Assembly (NCBI GenBank): GCA_044508265.1
Contig: JBIQIB010000003.1
Coordinates: 1-64,000 of the forward strand
Reading direction: 5' to 3'
From: JAEZDP01 sp044508265
Lineage (GTDB): Bacteria; Acidobacteriota; Vicinamibacteria; Vicinamibacterales; Vicinamibacteraceae
Length of the DNA: 64,000 nt
Positions 8,105 through 16,318 of this stretch are shown here, one piece after another; position 1 is the stretch's first letter; every line of letters begins with the position of its first letter. The translations under genes were made by a program, and so were the position numbers. The notes beneath the pieces are model-generated. The model was not told the origin of the DNA. It did not search any database and was given only the letters and a program-made list of their open reading frames with translations.

Positions 8105-8787
8105 GCGATCGCGCCGGCCTGTGTGGCACCTGCGTGCACAAGCGCGACGTGCCGTCGGCGCGCGGAACGGTGTACCTGCTGTGTGCCCTGTCGCGGACCG
8201 ATGCGGCCTACCCGCGCTACCCGGCGCTGCCGCGTCTGTCGTGTACGGGGTACGACGCGCGGGTGGAGGCGCGGGCGATGCCTGACGCGCCGGTGGCCAT
8301 TCGCACGGCCACCCGTGCTGACGTGCCCGTGATTCTGGACTTCATCAGGCGGCTGGCCGAGTACGAGCGGATGACGGCAGACGTGGAGGCGACGGCGGAC
8401 GCGCTCGAGACGTCGCTCTTTGGCGAGCGTCCGGCCGCCGAGGTCGTCATCGCCAGTCAGGACGGCCGCGACGTGGGCTTTGCCCTGTTCTTCGACACGT
8501 ATTCGACGTTCCTGGCCGCTCGCGGTATGCATCTCGAAGATCTGTTCGTCGTGCCCGAAGCCCGTGGCCGCGGCGTGGGCCGCGCGTTGCTCGTCCACCT
8601 GGCGAGACTGGCCGACGCCCGCGGGTACGGCCGGCTCGAGTGGAACGTGCTCGGCTGGAACGTGCCGGCCATCGGCTTCTACCGCCGGATGGGCGCCTTT
8701 TCCCTTGACGACTGGCAGACCTTCCGGCTAAACCGTGAAGGGCTGCGGAAACTCGCCGCGGCAGACGGTACCTCCCCGACCCCATGA
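8101..8787 (+). CDS. Cys-rich module fused to a GNAT N-acetyltransferase
   Basis: A 228-residue frame. Residues 1-55 contain four cysteines (GLCGTCVHKRD, VYLLCALSRTD, LPRLSCTGYD) in a pattern like small stand-alone acidobacterial Cys-rich proteins; metal or Fe-S binding is likely but unproven. From about residue 60 (MPDAPVAIRTATRADV) it is a GNAT acetyltransferase: LEDLFVVPEARGRGVGRALL is the acetyl-CoA pyrophosphate loop, and GWNVPAIGFYRRMGA the C-terminal motif, resembling diamine/spermidine-type GNATs. Either one fusion protein or, with internal ATG 8278, a separate GNAT. It overlaps the ferredoxin and sigma genes by 4 bases. Confidence 0.82.
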   Translation: MSDRAGLCGTCVHKRDVPSARGTVYLLCALSRTDAAYPRYPALPRLSCTGYDARVEARAMPDAPVAIRTATRADVPVILDFIRRLAEYERMTADVEATADALETSLFGERPAAEVVIASQDGRDVGFALFFDTYSTFLAARGMHLEDLFVVPEARGRGVGRALLVHLARLADARGYGRLEWNVLGWNVPAIGFYRRMGAFSLDDWQTFRLNREGLRKLAAADGTSPTP

Positions 8788-9404
8788 CCGATCCAACCGG
8801 CCCTGACGCCCCCACGCCCGACGACCCGTTCGCCGACCCGGCGCTCGACGCCACGGTGGAACTGCTCGGACGTGCGCAAGCCGGCGATGCGGAGGCCGTC
8901 AACCTCCTGTTCAGCCGGTACCTGCCGCCGTTGCGGCGCTGGGCGCGCGGCAGGCTGCCGCAGTACGCGCGCGACCTGCTCGAAACCGAAGACCTCGTCC
9001 AGGAGACGATGGTGCACGCCTTCAGGCGCCTCAAGGGCTTCGAGATGCGCCACGACGGGGCGCTGCACGCGTACCTCCGGCAGGCGGTGATCAACCGCAT
9101 CCGCGACGAGGTGCGCCGGGCGCAGCGCCGTCCGCCTCCCGAGGAACTCGAGGCGGACCAGCACCAGGACAACACTGCCTCGCCGCTCGAGACGGCGATC
9201 GGCTCGCAGGCCGTCGAACGCTACGAGAGCGCCCTGTCGCGCCTGCGTGACGAAGACCGGCAGGCCATCGTCGCGCGCGTCGAGCTGGGGTTGTCGTACG
9301 CCGAGGTCGCGACGGCGCTGGGCAAGAGCTCGCCCGACGCTGCCCGGATGGCCGTGGCGCGTGCGCTCGTCAAGCTGGCCCAGGAGATGGGCAAGCCTGC
9401 CTGA
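8784..9404 (+). CDS. ECF-subfamily RNA polymerase sigma factor
   Basis: A 206-residue protein with sigma region 2 (LLFSRYLPPLRRWARGRLP, then LLETEDLVQETMVHAFRRL) and region 4 (ALSRLRDEDRQAIVARVELG, then LSYAEVATALGKSSPDAARM). No anti-sigma gene is adjacent, which is common for the acidobacterial ECF groups. ATG 8784 overlaps the GNAT stop. UbiD follows after 4 bases, so it is probably translated from the same message. Confidence 0.88.
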   Translation: MTDPTGPDAPTPDDPFADPALDATVELLGRAQAGDAEAVNLLFSRYLPPLRRWARGRLPQYARDLLETEDLVQETMVHAFRRLKGFEMRHDGALHAYLRQAVINRIRDEVRRAQRRPPPEELEADQHQDNTASPLETAIGSQAVERYESALSRLRDEDRQAIVARVELGLSYAEVATALGKSSPDAARMAVARALVKLAQEMGKPA

Positions 9405-9408
9405 ACGC

Positions 9409-11223
9409 ATGCGTCTTCCTGCTCACGGACATTCCAACCTGCGCTCGTTCCTGCGTCAGCTGCGGCGTGACGGCGACCTGGTCGTCGTCGAGGCCCCGGT
9501 GGACGCCAGGCTCGAAGTGCCCGAGATCCACCGGCGCGTCATCGCCGCGGGCGGCCCGGCGCTGCTGTTTGCCAACGTCCGCGGCGCCGACTTCCCGCTG
9601 GCGACGAACCTGTTCGGCAGCGCCAGCCGCGCGGAGCAGGCGTTCGGGCCGCGGCCCCACGCGTTCATCCGACGCGTCGTGTCGCTTGCCGAGTCGCTGC
9701 TGCCGCCGACGCCGGCGAAGCTGTGGGACGCCCGCGACGTCGCGGCGGCCGCCGCGCGAATCGGCCTCAGGCGCGTGACGTCGGGGCCCGTGACCGAGGT
9801 GATGACCTCCGAGGTCAGGCTCGATCGCCTGCCGGTGACGACGACCTGGCCGGAGGACGGCGGGCCATTCGTCACGCTGCCGCTCGTCTACACGGAGCAT
9901 CCCGACGGCAAGGGCCACAACCTCGGCATGTACCGGCTGCAGGTGTACGGCCCGACGCGCACCGGCATGCACTGGCAGATCGGCAAGGGCGGCGGCTTCC
10001 ATTACGACGTGGCGGAGCGCCGCGGCGAGGCGCTGCCGGTGACGGTGATGCTCGGCGGCCCGCCGGCGCTCATCCTGTCGGCCATCGCGCCGCTGCCGGA
10101 GAACGTGCCCGAGCTGATGCTGGCCTCGCTCATCGCGGGCGAACGGCTTGCCATGGCGACAGGCGTCGGCCCGCATCCGATCGTCGCCGAGGCCGAGTTC
10201 GCGCTGATCGGGGAGGTGCCTCCGCACGTGCGGCAACCCGAAGGCCCGTTCGGCGACCACTACGGCTACTACTCCCTGCAGCACGACTACCCGGTGTTCG
10301 ACGTCAGCCGCATGGCGCACCGGCACGATGCGATCTTCCCGGCGACGGTGGTGGGGAAGCCGCGCCAGGAGGACTTCTTCATCGGCGACCTCCTCCAGGA
10401 GCTCCTGTCGCCTTTGTTCCCGCTGGTGATGCCGGGCGTGCGCGACCTCTGGAGCTACGGCGAGACCGGCTACCACTCGCTGGCGGGCGCCGTCGTCCAG
10501 GAGCGGTACCGGCGCGAGGCGATGGCCAGCGCCTTCCGGATCCTGGGCGAGGGGCAGCTGTCGCTCACCAAGTTCCTGCTGGTGACCGACGGCGCCGTGG
10601 ACTTGCGCGATTTCCGCGCGACGCTGACGCATGTGCTCGAGCGCACGCGTCCGGAAACCGACCTGTTCGTGTTCTCGAACCTGTCGATGGACACGCTCGA
10701 CTACACCGGGCCGCGCGTCAACGAGGGGTCGAAGGGTGTCTGGCTGGGGCTGGGCGATCCGGTGCGCACGCTGCCGGGCGAGTTCTCGTCGGCGGAACTG
10801 CCGCAGGGCGTCTCGACGGTGCGGGTCTTCAGCCCGGGCTGTCTCGTGATCGACGCACCCTCGTACGCGGACGAGCCGGGCGCGCCCGCGCGGATCGCGT
10901 CGCATCCTGCGTTTGCCGAGTGGCCGCTGGTCGTGGTGAGCGACGAGCCGGATCGCGCCGTCGCGAGCACGGTCAACTTCCTCTGGACGACGTTCACGCG
11001 CTTTGAGCCGGCCGCCGACATCCACGCCGCGCGCACCGAGCTGGTGCGGCACCACGTGTCGCTCACGCCGCCGGTCGTCATCGACGCGCGGCTGAAGCCG
11101 TGGTTCCCGAAGGAAGTCACCTGCGACCCGGAGACCGCCGCGCTCGTCTCACGGCGGTGGCGCGAGTACTTCCCGCACCGGCGCGTGGAGATGGGCGACA
11201 GCGAGCGCGGGCATCTCGCGTAG
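9409..11223 (+). CDS. UbiD-family prenylated-FMN-dependent decarboxylase
   Basis: A 604-residue protein matching UbiD along its length: NLRSFLRQLRRDGDLVVV at the start, LPLVYTEHPDGKGHNLGMYR, IAPLPENVPELMLASLIAGE, PEGPFGDHYGYYSL and DRLPVTTTWPEDGGPFVT. These enzymes (de)carboxylate aromatic or unsaturated acids, for example 4-hydroxy-3-polyprenylbenzoate in quinone synthesis, using prFMN made by UbiX; no UbiX gene lies in the window. At about 604 residues it is longer than E. coli UbiD (about 497), as in the menaquinone/other UbiD branch. ATG 9409 is 4 bases after the sigma-factor stop. The substrate cannot be assigned. Confidence 0.88.
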   Translation: MRLPAHGHSNLRSFLRQLRRDGDLVVVEAPVDARLEVPEIHRRVIAAGGPALLFANVRGADFPLATNLFGSASRAEQAFGPRPHAFIRRVVSLAESLLPPTPAKLWDARDVAAAAARIGLRRVTSGPVTEVMTSEVRLDRLPVTTTWPEDGGPFVTLPLVYTEHPDGKGHNLGMYRLQVYGPTRTGMHWQIGKGGGFHYDVAERRGEALPVTVMLGGPPALILSAIAPLPENVPELMLASLIAGERLAMATGVGPHPIVAEAEFALIGEVPPHVRQPEGPFGDHYGYYSLQHDYPVFDVSRMAHRHDAIFPATVVGKPRQEDFFIGDLLQELLSPLFPLVMPGVRDLWSYGETGYHSLAGAVVQERYRREAMASAFRILGEGQLSLTKFLLVTDGAVDLRDFRATLTHVLERTRPETDLFVFSNLSMDTLDYTGPRVNEGSKGVWLGLGDPVRTLPGEFSSAELPQGVSTVRVFSPGCLVIDAPSYADEPGAPARIASHPAFAEWPLVVVSDEPDRAVASTVNFLWTTFTRFEPAADIHAARTELVRHHVSLTPPVVIDARLKPWFPKEVTCDPETAALVSRRWREYFPHRRVEMGDSERGHLA

Positions 11224-11314
11224 AAGAGCAGTGAGGACGGCTCGACACGGTGAGGCTCGCGTCGAAGAGCAGTGAGGACGGCTCGGAGAGCCGTCCCTAC
11301 CGTGGCCGTCCCTA
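11215..11314. repeat. Tandem duplication plus palindromic repeats between ubiD-like and SLOG-like genes
   Basis: A segment from the ubiD-like 3' end (CTCGCGTAG then AAGAGCAGTGAGGACGGCTCG) recurs 40 bases downstream at about 11256-11284 with one base change in the stop codon. It is followed by a full palindromic repeat at 11276-11301 (GGACGGCTCGGAGAGCCGTC then CCTACC), and by a partial copy at 11305-11316 that supplies the stop codon of the minus-strand gene. Confidence 0.8.
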
Positions 11315-11890
11315 CCGATCCTCTCGATCCTGAGGGCCGAAGGAGCGCTGGAACAGCGCGGCAATCGCGCGCGCGCCGTTGTCCTGCAGCACGCGCGTGC
11401 CGGTGCCCGTGAAGTGCTGCTGCGTGATGCGTGGCAGGTCGCTGCCTTCGCGCACGTGCCACGTGTCGTCGCGCCACGTCACCCAGCGGTCCGCGTGCTG
11501 ATCGAAGACGTGCAGCGGCTTGTTGCACAGCTTGGCGAACTCGGCGCCCCAGCCCGTGCCGCCCTTCACGTGCCCGTCCTCGAGCACGGTCCCGACGACG
11601 AAGATCTCCTGTCCGTGGTTGATCTGGTACCAGATGCTCTGCAGCACCTTGCGGAAGGTGGGGGAATCGCTGTAGCGCCGGTTCATCAGCTTCGACACGT
11701 ATGCGAGGCTCACGTCGCCGGCCTTCAGCTCTTCGTGGTTCAGCATGCGGATGCCGCGCGAGCGGACGGCCACGTGGCCGTCGAAGCCGAAGTTCACCTC
11801 CTCGATGCCCCAGCGCTCGGCCTGCGCGCCGAACTCGGCCTCGGCGCCGGGCGCCGCGCCGCTGAACAGGATGTAGTCGGTCAGGTCCAC
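11312..11890 (-). CDS. SLOG-like protein of unknown function
   Basis: A 192-residue cytosolic protein. The start (YILFSGAAPGAEAEFGAQAE) and later IFVVGTVLEDGHVKGGTGWG followed by KLCNKPLHVFDQ resemble the SLOG/YAcAr-type nucleotide-sugar-binding Rossmann-like fold found in DprA-like and toxin-associated proteins. No catalytic motif is recognised. The TAG stop is embedded in a truncated intergenic palindrome (CGG TAG GGACGG). It is divergent from pepF; the ATG lies 77 bases from the pepF start. Family assignment is tentative. Confidence 0.7.
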   Translation of the reverse strand: MDLTDYILFSGAAPGAEAEFGAQAERWGIEEVNFGFDGHVAVRSRGIRMLNHEELKAGDVSLAYVSKLMNRRYSDSPTFRKVLQSIWYQINHGQEIFVVGTVLEDGHVKGGTGWGAEFAKLCNKPLHVFDQHADRWVTWRDDTWHVREGSDLPRITQQHFTGTGTRVLQDNGARAIAALFQRSFGPQDREDR

Positions 11891-11967
11891 GGATCGCTCC
11901 CGTCAGGTTGGAGTGGTGTGTGCGCGCCAGTGTAGCCCGCCCACGCACGTTCCGGTAGGATGGCGAC

Positions 11968-13848
11968 GTGCGCACCCTGTCGCCGCTTCTCTACGACCAC
12001 ACGTATCCGAGTGCTCCCTCCGCTCCCCGCAGCCGCCAGGACGTGCCGCAGCACGAGCGCTGGAACCTGTCCGACATCTACCAGTCATGGGACGCCTGGG
12101 AGGCCGGCTTCCAGGACCTGCAGGCTCGCGTGAAGGCCTACGCCGGACGCCGCGGCACGCTGGGCGAGTCGGCCGGGTCGCTGCTCGCGGCGCTCGAGGC
12201 CAACGACGCGATGGGGCAGCTGGCCTACCGCGTCTGGTACTACGCCTCGCTGGCGCACGACGAAGACCAGCGCGACAACGACGTGCGCGCGCGGCGTCAG
12301 CGCGTGCAGCTGCTGTTTGCCACATGGCGGCAGGAGACGGCCTGGTTCAACCCCGAGCTGCTGAGCGTCCCGCTCGAGACGCTGCGGGCCTGGATGGACG
12401 CGTCGCCCGCGCTGGACGTGTACCGGTTCATGATCGAGAACCTGTTCCGCCAGCAGGCCCACGTGCTCGACGAACGCGGCGAGCACCTGCTGTCGCTCGC
12501 GTCGCAGCTCACGCGCGTGCCGGACGAAGCCTACGAGTCGCTCTCGACGGCCGACATGCAGTTCCCGACCGTCACGCTGAGCGACGGCAGCGAGGTGCAG
12601 GTCACCTATCCGCGCTACCGGGCGCTGCTGGCCACCAACCGGGTCCAGGCCGATCGCGCGAAGGCGTTCGAGGCGCACCACCGCGCGTACGAGGCCACGC
12701 TCAACACCTACGCGAGCCTCTACGCCGGCGTCCTGCACCGCGACTGGTACCAGGCGCAGGCGAGGGGGTACGCCTCGACGCTCGAAGCGGCGCTCTTCGG
12801 CGACAACATTCCGACGACGGTGGTCGAGACGCTGATCGCGTCCACCCGCGAGCAGGTGGGCCCCCTCCAACGCTACGAACGGCTGCGGCGCGCCGCGCTG
12901 CGGCTCGAGACCTATCACCTCTACGACGGCGCCATTCCGCTGGTCGACTACACGGAGTCATATCCCTACGACCAGGTCGTCGAATGGATTCGCGCGTCGG
13001 TCGCGCCGCTGGGCCCCGCGTATCAGTCGCGCCTGTCGGAGGCGTTCGAGCGGCGCTGGATCGATCGCTACGAGAACGAGGGGAAGCGCAGCGGCGCGTA
13101 CTCGGCCTCGGTGTACGGCGTGCATCCGTACGTGTTGATGAACTACAACGACACGCTCGACGCCGCCTTCACGCTCGCGCACGAGCTCGGCCACTCGATG
13201 CACACCGTGCTCGCGCAGGAGCGGCAGCCGTTCGTCTACGCCGACTACACCATCTTCGTCGCCGAGGTGCCGTCCACGCTGAGCGAGGCGCTGCTGCTCG
13301 ACTACCGCCTGTCGCAGGCCACCGACCCGCTCGAGCGGGCCGTGCTGCTGCAGCATGCCATCGACGGCATCACGGGCACGTTCTACACGCAGGTGATGTT
13401 CGCCGACTTCGAGCTGCAGGCGCATCGCCTCGTGGAGGGCGGCGAGCCCGTCACTTCCGACGTGCTGTCGGCCCTGTACCTCGACACGCTGAAGGCCTAT
13501 CACGGCGACAGCCTCGACTACGACGAGCTCGCGCGCGTGACCTGGGCGCGCATCCCGCATTTCTTCGGGGCGCCGTACTACGTCTACCAGTACGCGACCT
13601 GTTACGCGTCGAGCGCGCGGCTGCTCGAAGGCCTCCGCTCCGACGACGCGGCCGTGCGCGACGAGACCATCGCGCGGTACCTGGAACTGCTCGCCGCCGG
13701 CGGCAGCGACTATCCCATGGCGCTGCTTGCCCGGGCCGGCGTGGACCTCGCCGAGCCGGCCACGGTCGGCGCCGTCGGCGGACTGCTCGACCGGCTCGTC
13801 GATCAACTCGAGGACGCACTCTCGGCGCTGGGGTACGCCACCACGTGA
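11968..13848 (+). CDS. pepF: Oligoendopeptidase F-like M3 metallopeptidase
   Basis: A 626-residue protein with the zinc motif HELGH at residues 405-409 (LAHELGHSMHTVLAQ) and the downstream glutamate region FVAEVPSTLSEALLLDY, plus the family ending YQYATCYASSA. Length fits PepF (about 600). Oligoendopeptidase F cleaves short peptides in the cytosol. The start appears to be GTG 11968; TAGGAT at 11956-11961 lies only 6 bases upstream, so the mRNA may be leaderless. Its stop overlaps the next gene (TGATG). Confidence 0.92.
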   Translation: MRTLSPLLYDHTYPSAPSAPRSRQDVPQHERWNLSDIYQSWDAWEAGFQDLQARVKAYAGRRGTLGESAGSLLAALEANDAMGQLAYRVWYYASLAHDEDQRDNDVRARRQRVQLLFATWRQETAWFNPELLSVPLETLRAWMDASPALDVYRFMIENLFRQQAHVLDERGEHLLSLASQLTRVPDEAYESLSTADMQFPTVTLSDGSEVQVTYPRYRALLATNRVQADRAKAFEAHHRAYEATLNTYASLYAGVLHRDWYQAQARGYASTLEAALFGDNIPTTVVETLIASTREQVGPLQRYERLRRAALRLETYHLYDGAIPLVDYTESYPYDQVVEWIRASVAPLGPAYQSRLSEAFERRWIDRYENEGKRSGAYSASVYGVHPYVLMNYNDTLDAAFTLAHELGHSMHTVLAQERQPFVYADYTIFVAEVPSTLSEALLLDYRLSQATDPLERAVLLQHAIDGITGTFYTQVMFADFELQAHRLVEGGEPVTSDVLSALYLDTLKAYHGDSLDYDELARVTWARIPHFFGAPYYVYQYATCYASSARLLEGLRSDDAAVRDETIARYLELLAAGGSDYPMALLARAGVDLAEPATVGAVGGLLDRLVDQLEDALSALGYATT

Positions 13849-14885
13849 TGCGCGGCGCCGGCATGCTCCGTCGGCCCGTCGTGCTCATCACCGGAGCCGG
13901 CGGGGAGATTGGACACGGCTTGATCACGGCGCTCGCGCACGAGGGACGCCAGCCAATCGTGACGCTCGACCTCGCGCGGCTCGACGCCAGCATCCAGCCG
14001 CTGGTCGCCCGCGAGTTCACGGGCTCGATCCTGGACACGGCGCTGCTCGAGCGCATCCTGGCCGAGTTCGAGATCGATCTCGTGTTCCACCTGGCCGCGC
14101 TGCTGTCGACGCGGTCGGAGTTCACGCCGCTGATGGCGCACCAGGTGAACGTCGAAGGCACGCTGACGCTGCTCGAGTTCGCCCAGCGCGAGGGCGAGTC
14201 GCACGGGCGGCCGGTGGTGTTCGTGTACCCGTCGAGCATCGCCGCCTACGGGCTGCCCGATGCGGACACGCGCGCCCGGGCGGGCCGCGTCGCCGAGGAT
14301 CAGTACACCCAGCCCACGACGATGTACGGGTGCAACAAGCTGTACTGCGAGCACCTCGGCACCTACTACGCCAGGCACTACAAGCAGCTGTCGGTCGGAT
14401 CGGCGCAGGGCCGCGTCGACTTCCGCGCGATCCGGTTTCCGGGGCTCATCTCGGCCGTCACGATGCCCTCTGGCGGCACCAGCGACTTCGCGCCCGAGAT
14501 GCTGCACGCGGCGGCGCGCGGCGAGGCGTACGACTGCTTCGTGCGGCCCGACACGCGCATTCCCTTCCTCGCGATGCCCGACGCCGTGCAGGCCCTGCTG
14601 ACGCTCGCCCGGGCGCCGCGCGAGACCCTGCGCCGGACGACGTACAACATCGGCGCGTTCAACCCGTCGGCCGAGGAGTTCCGCGCCCGCGTGCTGACGC
14701 AGTTCCCCGACGCACGCATCGCCTACAAGATTGACCCCAGGCGGCAGGGAATCGTCGACACGTGGCCCGAGGACGTGGACGACAGCGCGGCGCGTGCCGA
14801 CTGGGGCTACGCGCCGGCCTACGACTTCGCGCGCGCGTTCGACGAGTACCTCATGCCCACGATTCGCGAGCGATACGGCACGTAA
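13848..14885 (+). CDS. SDR-family NAD-dependent epimerase, L-threonine 3-dehydrogenase-like
   Basis: A 345-residue extended SDR. The NAD motif is ITGAGGEIGHGLI near residue 15. The catalytic pair is YxxxK in TTMYGCNKLYCEHL, with the serine in VYPSSIAAYG. The segment FRAIRFPGLISAVTMPSGGT followed by SDFAPEMLHAA is characteristic of the SDR-type threonine 3-dehydrogenases rather than of sugar epimerases. The reaction would be L-threonine to 2-amino-3-oxobutyrate. No kbl gene is adjacent. ATG 13848 overlaps the pepF stop, so the two are co-translated. Confidence 0.85.
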   Translation: MRGAGMLRRPVVLITGAGGEIGHGLITALAHEGRQPIVTLDLARLDASIQPLVAREFTGSILDTALLERILAEFEIDLVFHLAALLSTRSEFTPLMAHQVNVEGTLTLLEFAQREGESHGRPVVFVYPSSIAAYGLPDADTRARAGRVAEDQYTQPTTMYGCNKLYCEHLGTYYARHYKQLSVGSAQGRVDFRAIRFPGLISAVTMPSGGTSDFAPEMLHAAARGEAYDCFVRPDTRIPFLAMPDAVQALLTLARAPRETLRRTTYNIGAFNPSAEEFRARVLTQFPDARIAYKIDPRRQGIVDTWPEDVDDSAARADWGYAPAYDFARAFDEYLMPTIRERYGT

Positions 14886-14945
14886 TCGCCTCCCGGGCGG
14901 CGTTGACCGACCCCGGGGCGTCACTGGCCGGATCGTGCCCTCCTG

Positions 14946-15233
14946 ATGCGCTGGCGCCGGGCTACTGTGGGTCCCGGAGCCACCGACGTGCAGACGCGAT
15001 CAATCACGGGTTCGGGACACTGGATGCTGACCGCCCTGACGCTGCTCGGGGTCGTCGCCGTCTGGCTCGCCGTCGCGCTCTCCTATGCCGTGCTCGCGCG
15101 CCCGGCCGATACGCTGGGCGTGCTCGACGTCCGCGGCACTCGCGCCGTGCCCGCGCTCGTCTGGGCGGGCAGCCGCGATCTCGCGCAGCTCGTCGGCATC
15201 GGCGCGACAGACGACCCCTCTTACGAACGATAA
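14946..15233 (+). CDS. Small single-pass membrane protein, hypothetical
   Basis: A frame of 95 residues from ATG 14946, or 69 residues from the internal ATG 15024. One clear membrane helix (LTALTLLGVVAVWLAVALSY) is followed by a short soluble tail (TLGVLDVRGTRAVPALVWAG). No recognised family. It precedes the LiaF-like operon by 13 bases and may be its first gene. Ribosome sites are weak for both starts. Confidence 0.4.
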   Translation: MRWRRATVGPGATDVQTRSITGSGHWMLTALTLLGVVAVWLAVALSYAVLARPADTLGVLDVRGTRAVPALVWAGSRDLAQLVGIGATDDPSYER

Positions 15234-15246
15234 CCAGGCTGCTCTC

Positions 15247-15627
15247 ATGCCACCACCTCCCGGAACCCCGAGCGGATCGCGCTGCAACGCGGCCGCGCCA
15301 CGCTATGACGCCATCACGATGGGCCTGCTGATGGTCGCCGGCGGCGTGGCCCTGATGCTCTACCGTCAGGGCCTGGTCGAACTGCAGGACCTTGCCGTCT
15401 GGTCGCCGGCGGTGATGCTCATACCGGCCGGTCGCGCGCTGGTCGCCTACCGGGACCGGCGCCGCGCCTGGTGGCACGCGCTGGGCTGGGTCGCTGCCGG
15501 CGCGGTGTTCCTGCTCTCGGCACTCGGCTATCCGGTGCTCCGTGCCGACATCCTCTTTGCGCTCGCGTTCGTCGCCGCGGGCGTCTGGCTGCTGTGGCGC
15601 CCGGCCGCGAAGGGGGGCGCGCGATGA
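15247..15627 (+). CDS. Multi-pass membrane protein, LiaF N-terminal-like (DUF5668-type)
   Basis: A 126-residue protein with a hydrophilic N-terminus and about four hydrophobic segments (AITMGLLMVAGGVALMLY, WSPAVMLIPAGRALVA, ALGWVAAGAVFLLSALGY, ILFALAFVAAGVWLLW). The arrangement resembles the membrane part of LiaF/DUF5668 proteins. It overlaps the downstream LiaF-like gene (ATGA). The start at ATG 15247 is chosen because upstream sequence in frame is low-complexity Ser/Ala. Confidence 0.65.
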   Translation: MPPPPGTPSGSRCNAAAPRYDAITMGLLMVAGGVALMLYRQGLVELQDLAVWSPAVMLIPAGRALVAYRDRRRAWWHALGWVAAGAVFLLSALGYPVLRADILFALAFVAAGVWLLWRPAAKGGAR

Positions 15628-16313
15628 GCCGTCAGCGGCGGGGCCTGCCGCCGCAGACGCTCTTCGGCGGCCTCCTGCTCACGATAGGGCTGCTGCTGTT
15701 CTTCCAGAACATCGGCTGGCTCGACGGGACCGTGTGGCGGTTCTGGCCGCTCGCCATCATCGCCGTCGGCGTGATCAAGGTGCTGAGTGCGGCGCACAGC
15801 GTCGACCGGCTGCTCGGCTTCGGCCTCATCACCTTCGGTGCGCTGCGGATCGGGACCGCGCAGTTCGGCCTGGACGTCGGACCGCTCGACCTGCTCTCGG
15901 CGGTGCTCGTGATCTTCGGTGCGGCGATTGCGTGGCGCGGCCTGCGCGGCCCGGGCTCCGAAGCCGCGTGGCGTCAGCAGTTCGGCGACACCGTGAGCGC
16001 GCTCGCCTTCATGGGCGGCTACGGGCCGCGGTCCACGTCGCAGTCGTTTGCCGGCGGCGACATCACCGCGTTCATGGGCGGCATCGAACTGGACCTCCGC
16101 GGCTGCGACCTGCAGCAGCCCGCGGTCATCGACATCTTCGTCATGTGGGGCGGCGTCGAGATCCGGGTGCCGCGCGACTGGACCGTGGAGCTGCGCGGCA
16201 CGCCGATTCTCGCGGGCCTCGAAGACAAGACCGCGGCCCCGCCCGTACCCGGCGCCAAGCGGCTGGTCCTGCGCTGCGCCGTGCTCATGGGCGGCATCGA
16301 AGTGAAGAACTGA
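15624..16313 (+). CDS. LiaF-like cell-envelope stress protein
   Basis: A 229-residue protein. The N-terminal half has four membrane helices (LFGGLLLTIGLLLFFQNIG and following). The C-terminal half is a LiaF-type soluble domain of repeated beta elements: AFMGGYGPRSTSQSF, DITAFMGGIELDLRGC, IDIFVMWGGVEIRVP and CAVLMGGIEVKN, the glycine-rich FMGG motifs being diagnostic. In Firmicutes LiaF restrains the LiaS sensor kinase. Here it is directly upstream of a LytS-type kinase and LytTR regulator, so an analogous envelope-sensing circuit is inferred. Confidence 0.82.
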   Translation: MSRQRRGLPPQTLFGGLLLTIGLLLFFQNIGWLDGTVWRFWPLAIIAVGVIKVLSAAHSVDRLLGFGLITFGALRIGTAQFGLDVGPLDLLSAVLVIFGAAIAWRGLRGPGSEAAWRQQFGDTVSALAFMGGYGPRSTSQSFAGGDITAFMGGIELDLRGCDLQQPAVIDIFVMWGGVEIRVPRDWTVELRGTPILAGLEDKTAAPPVPGAKRLVLRCAVLMGGIEVKN

Positions 16314-16318
16314 GGCTG

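Noticed and set aside
11913..14885. A 990-codon frame covering pepF and the SDR gene
   Set aside because: Its first two thirds are an out-of-frame Arg/Ala-rich shadow of pepF; only the part from ATG 13848 is a real protein.
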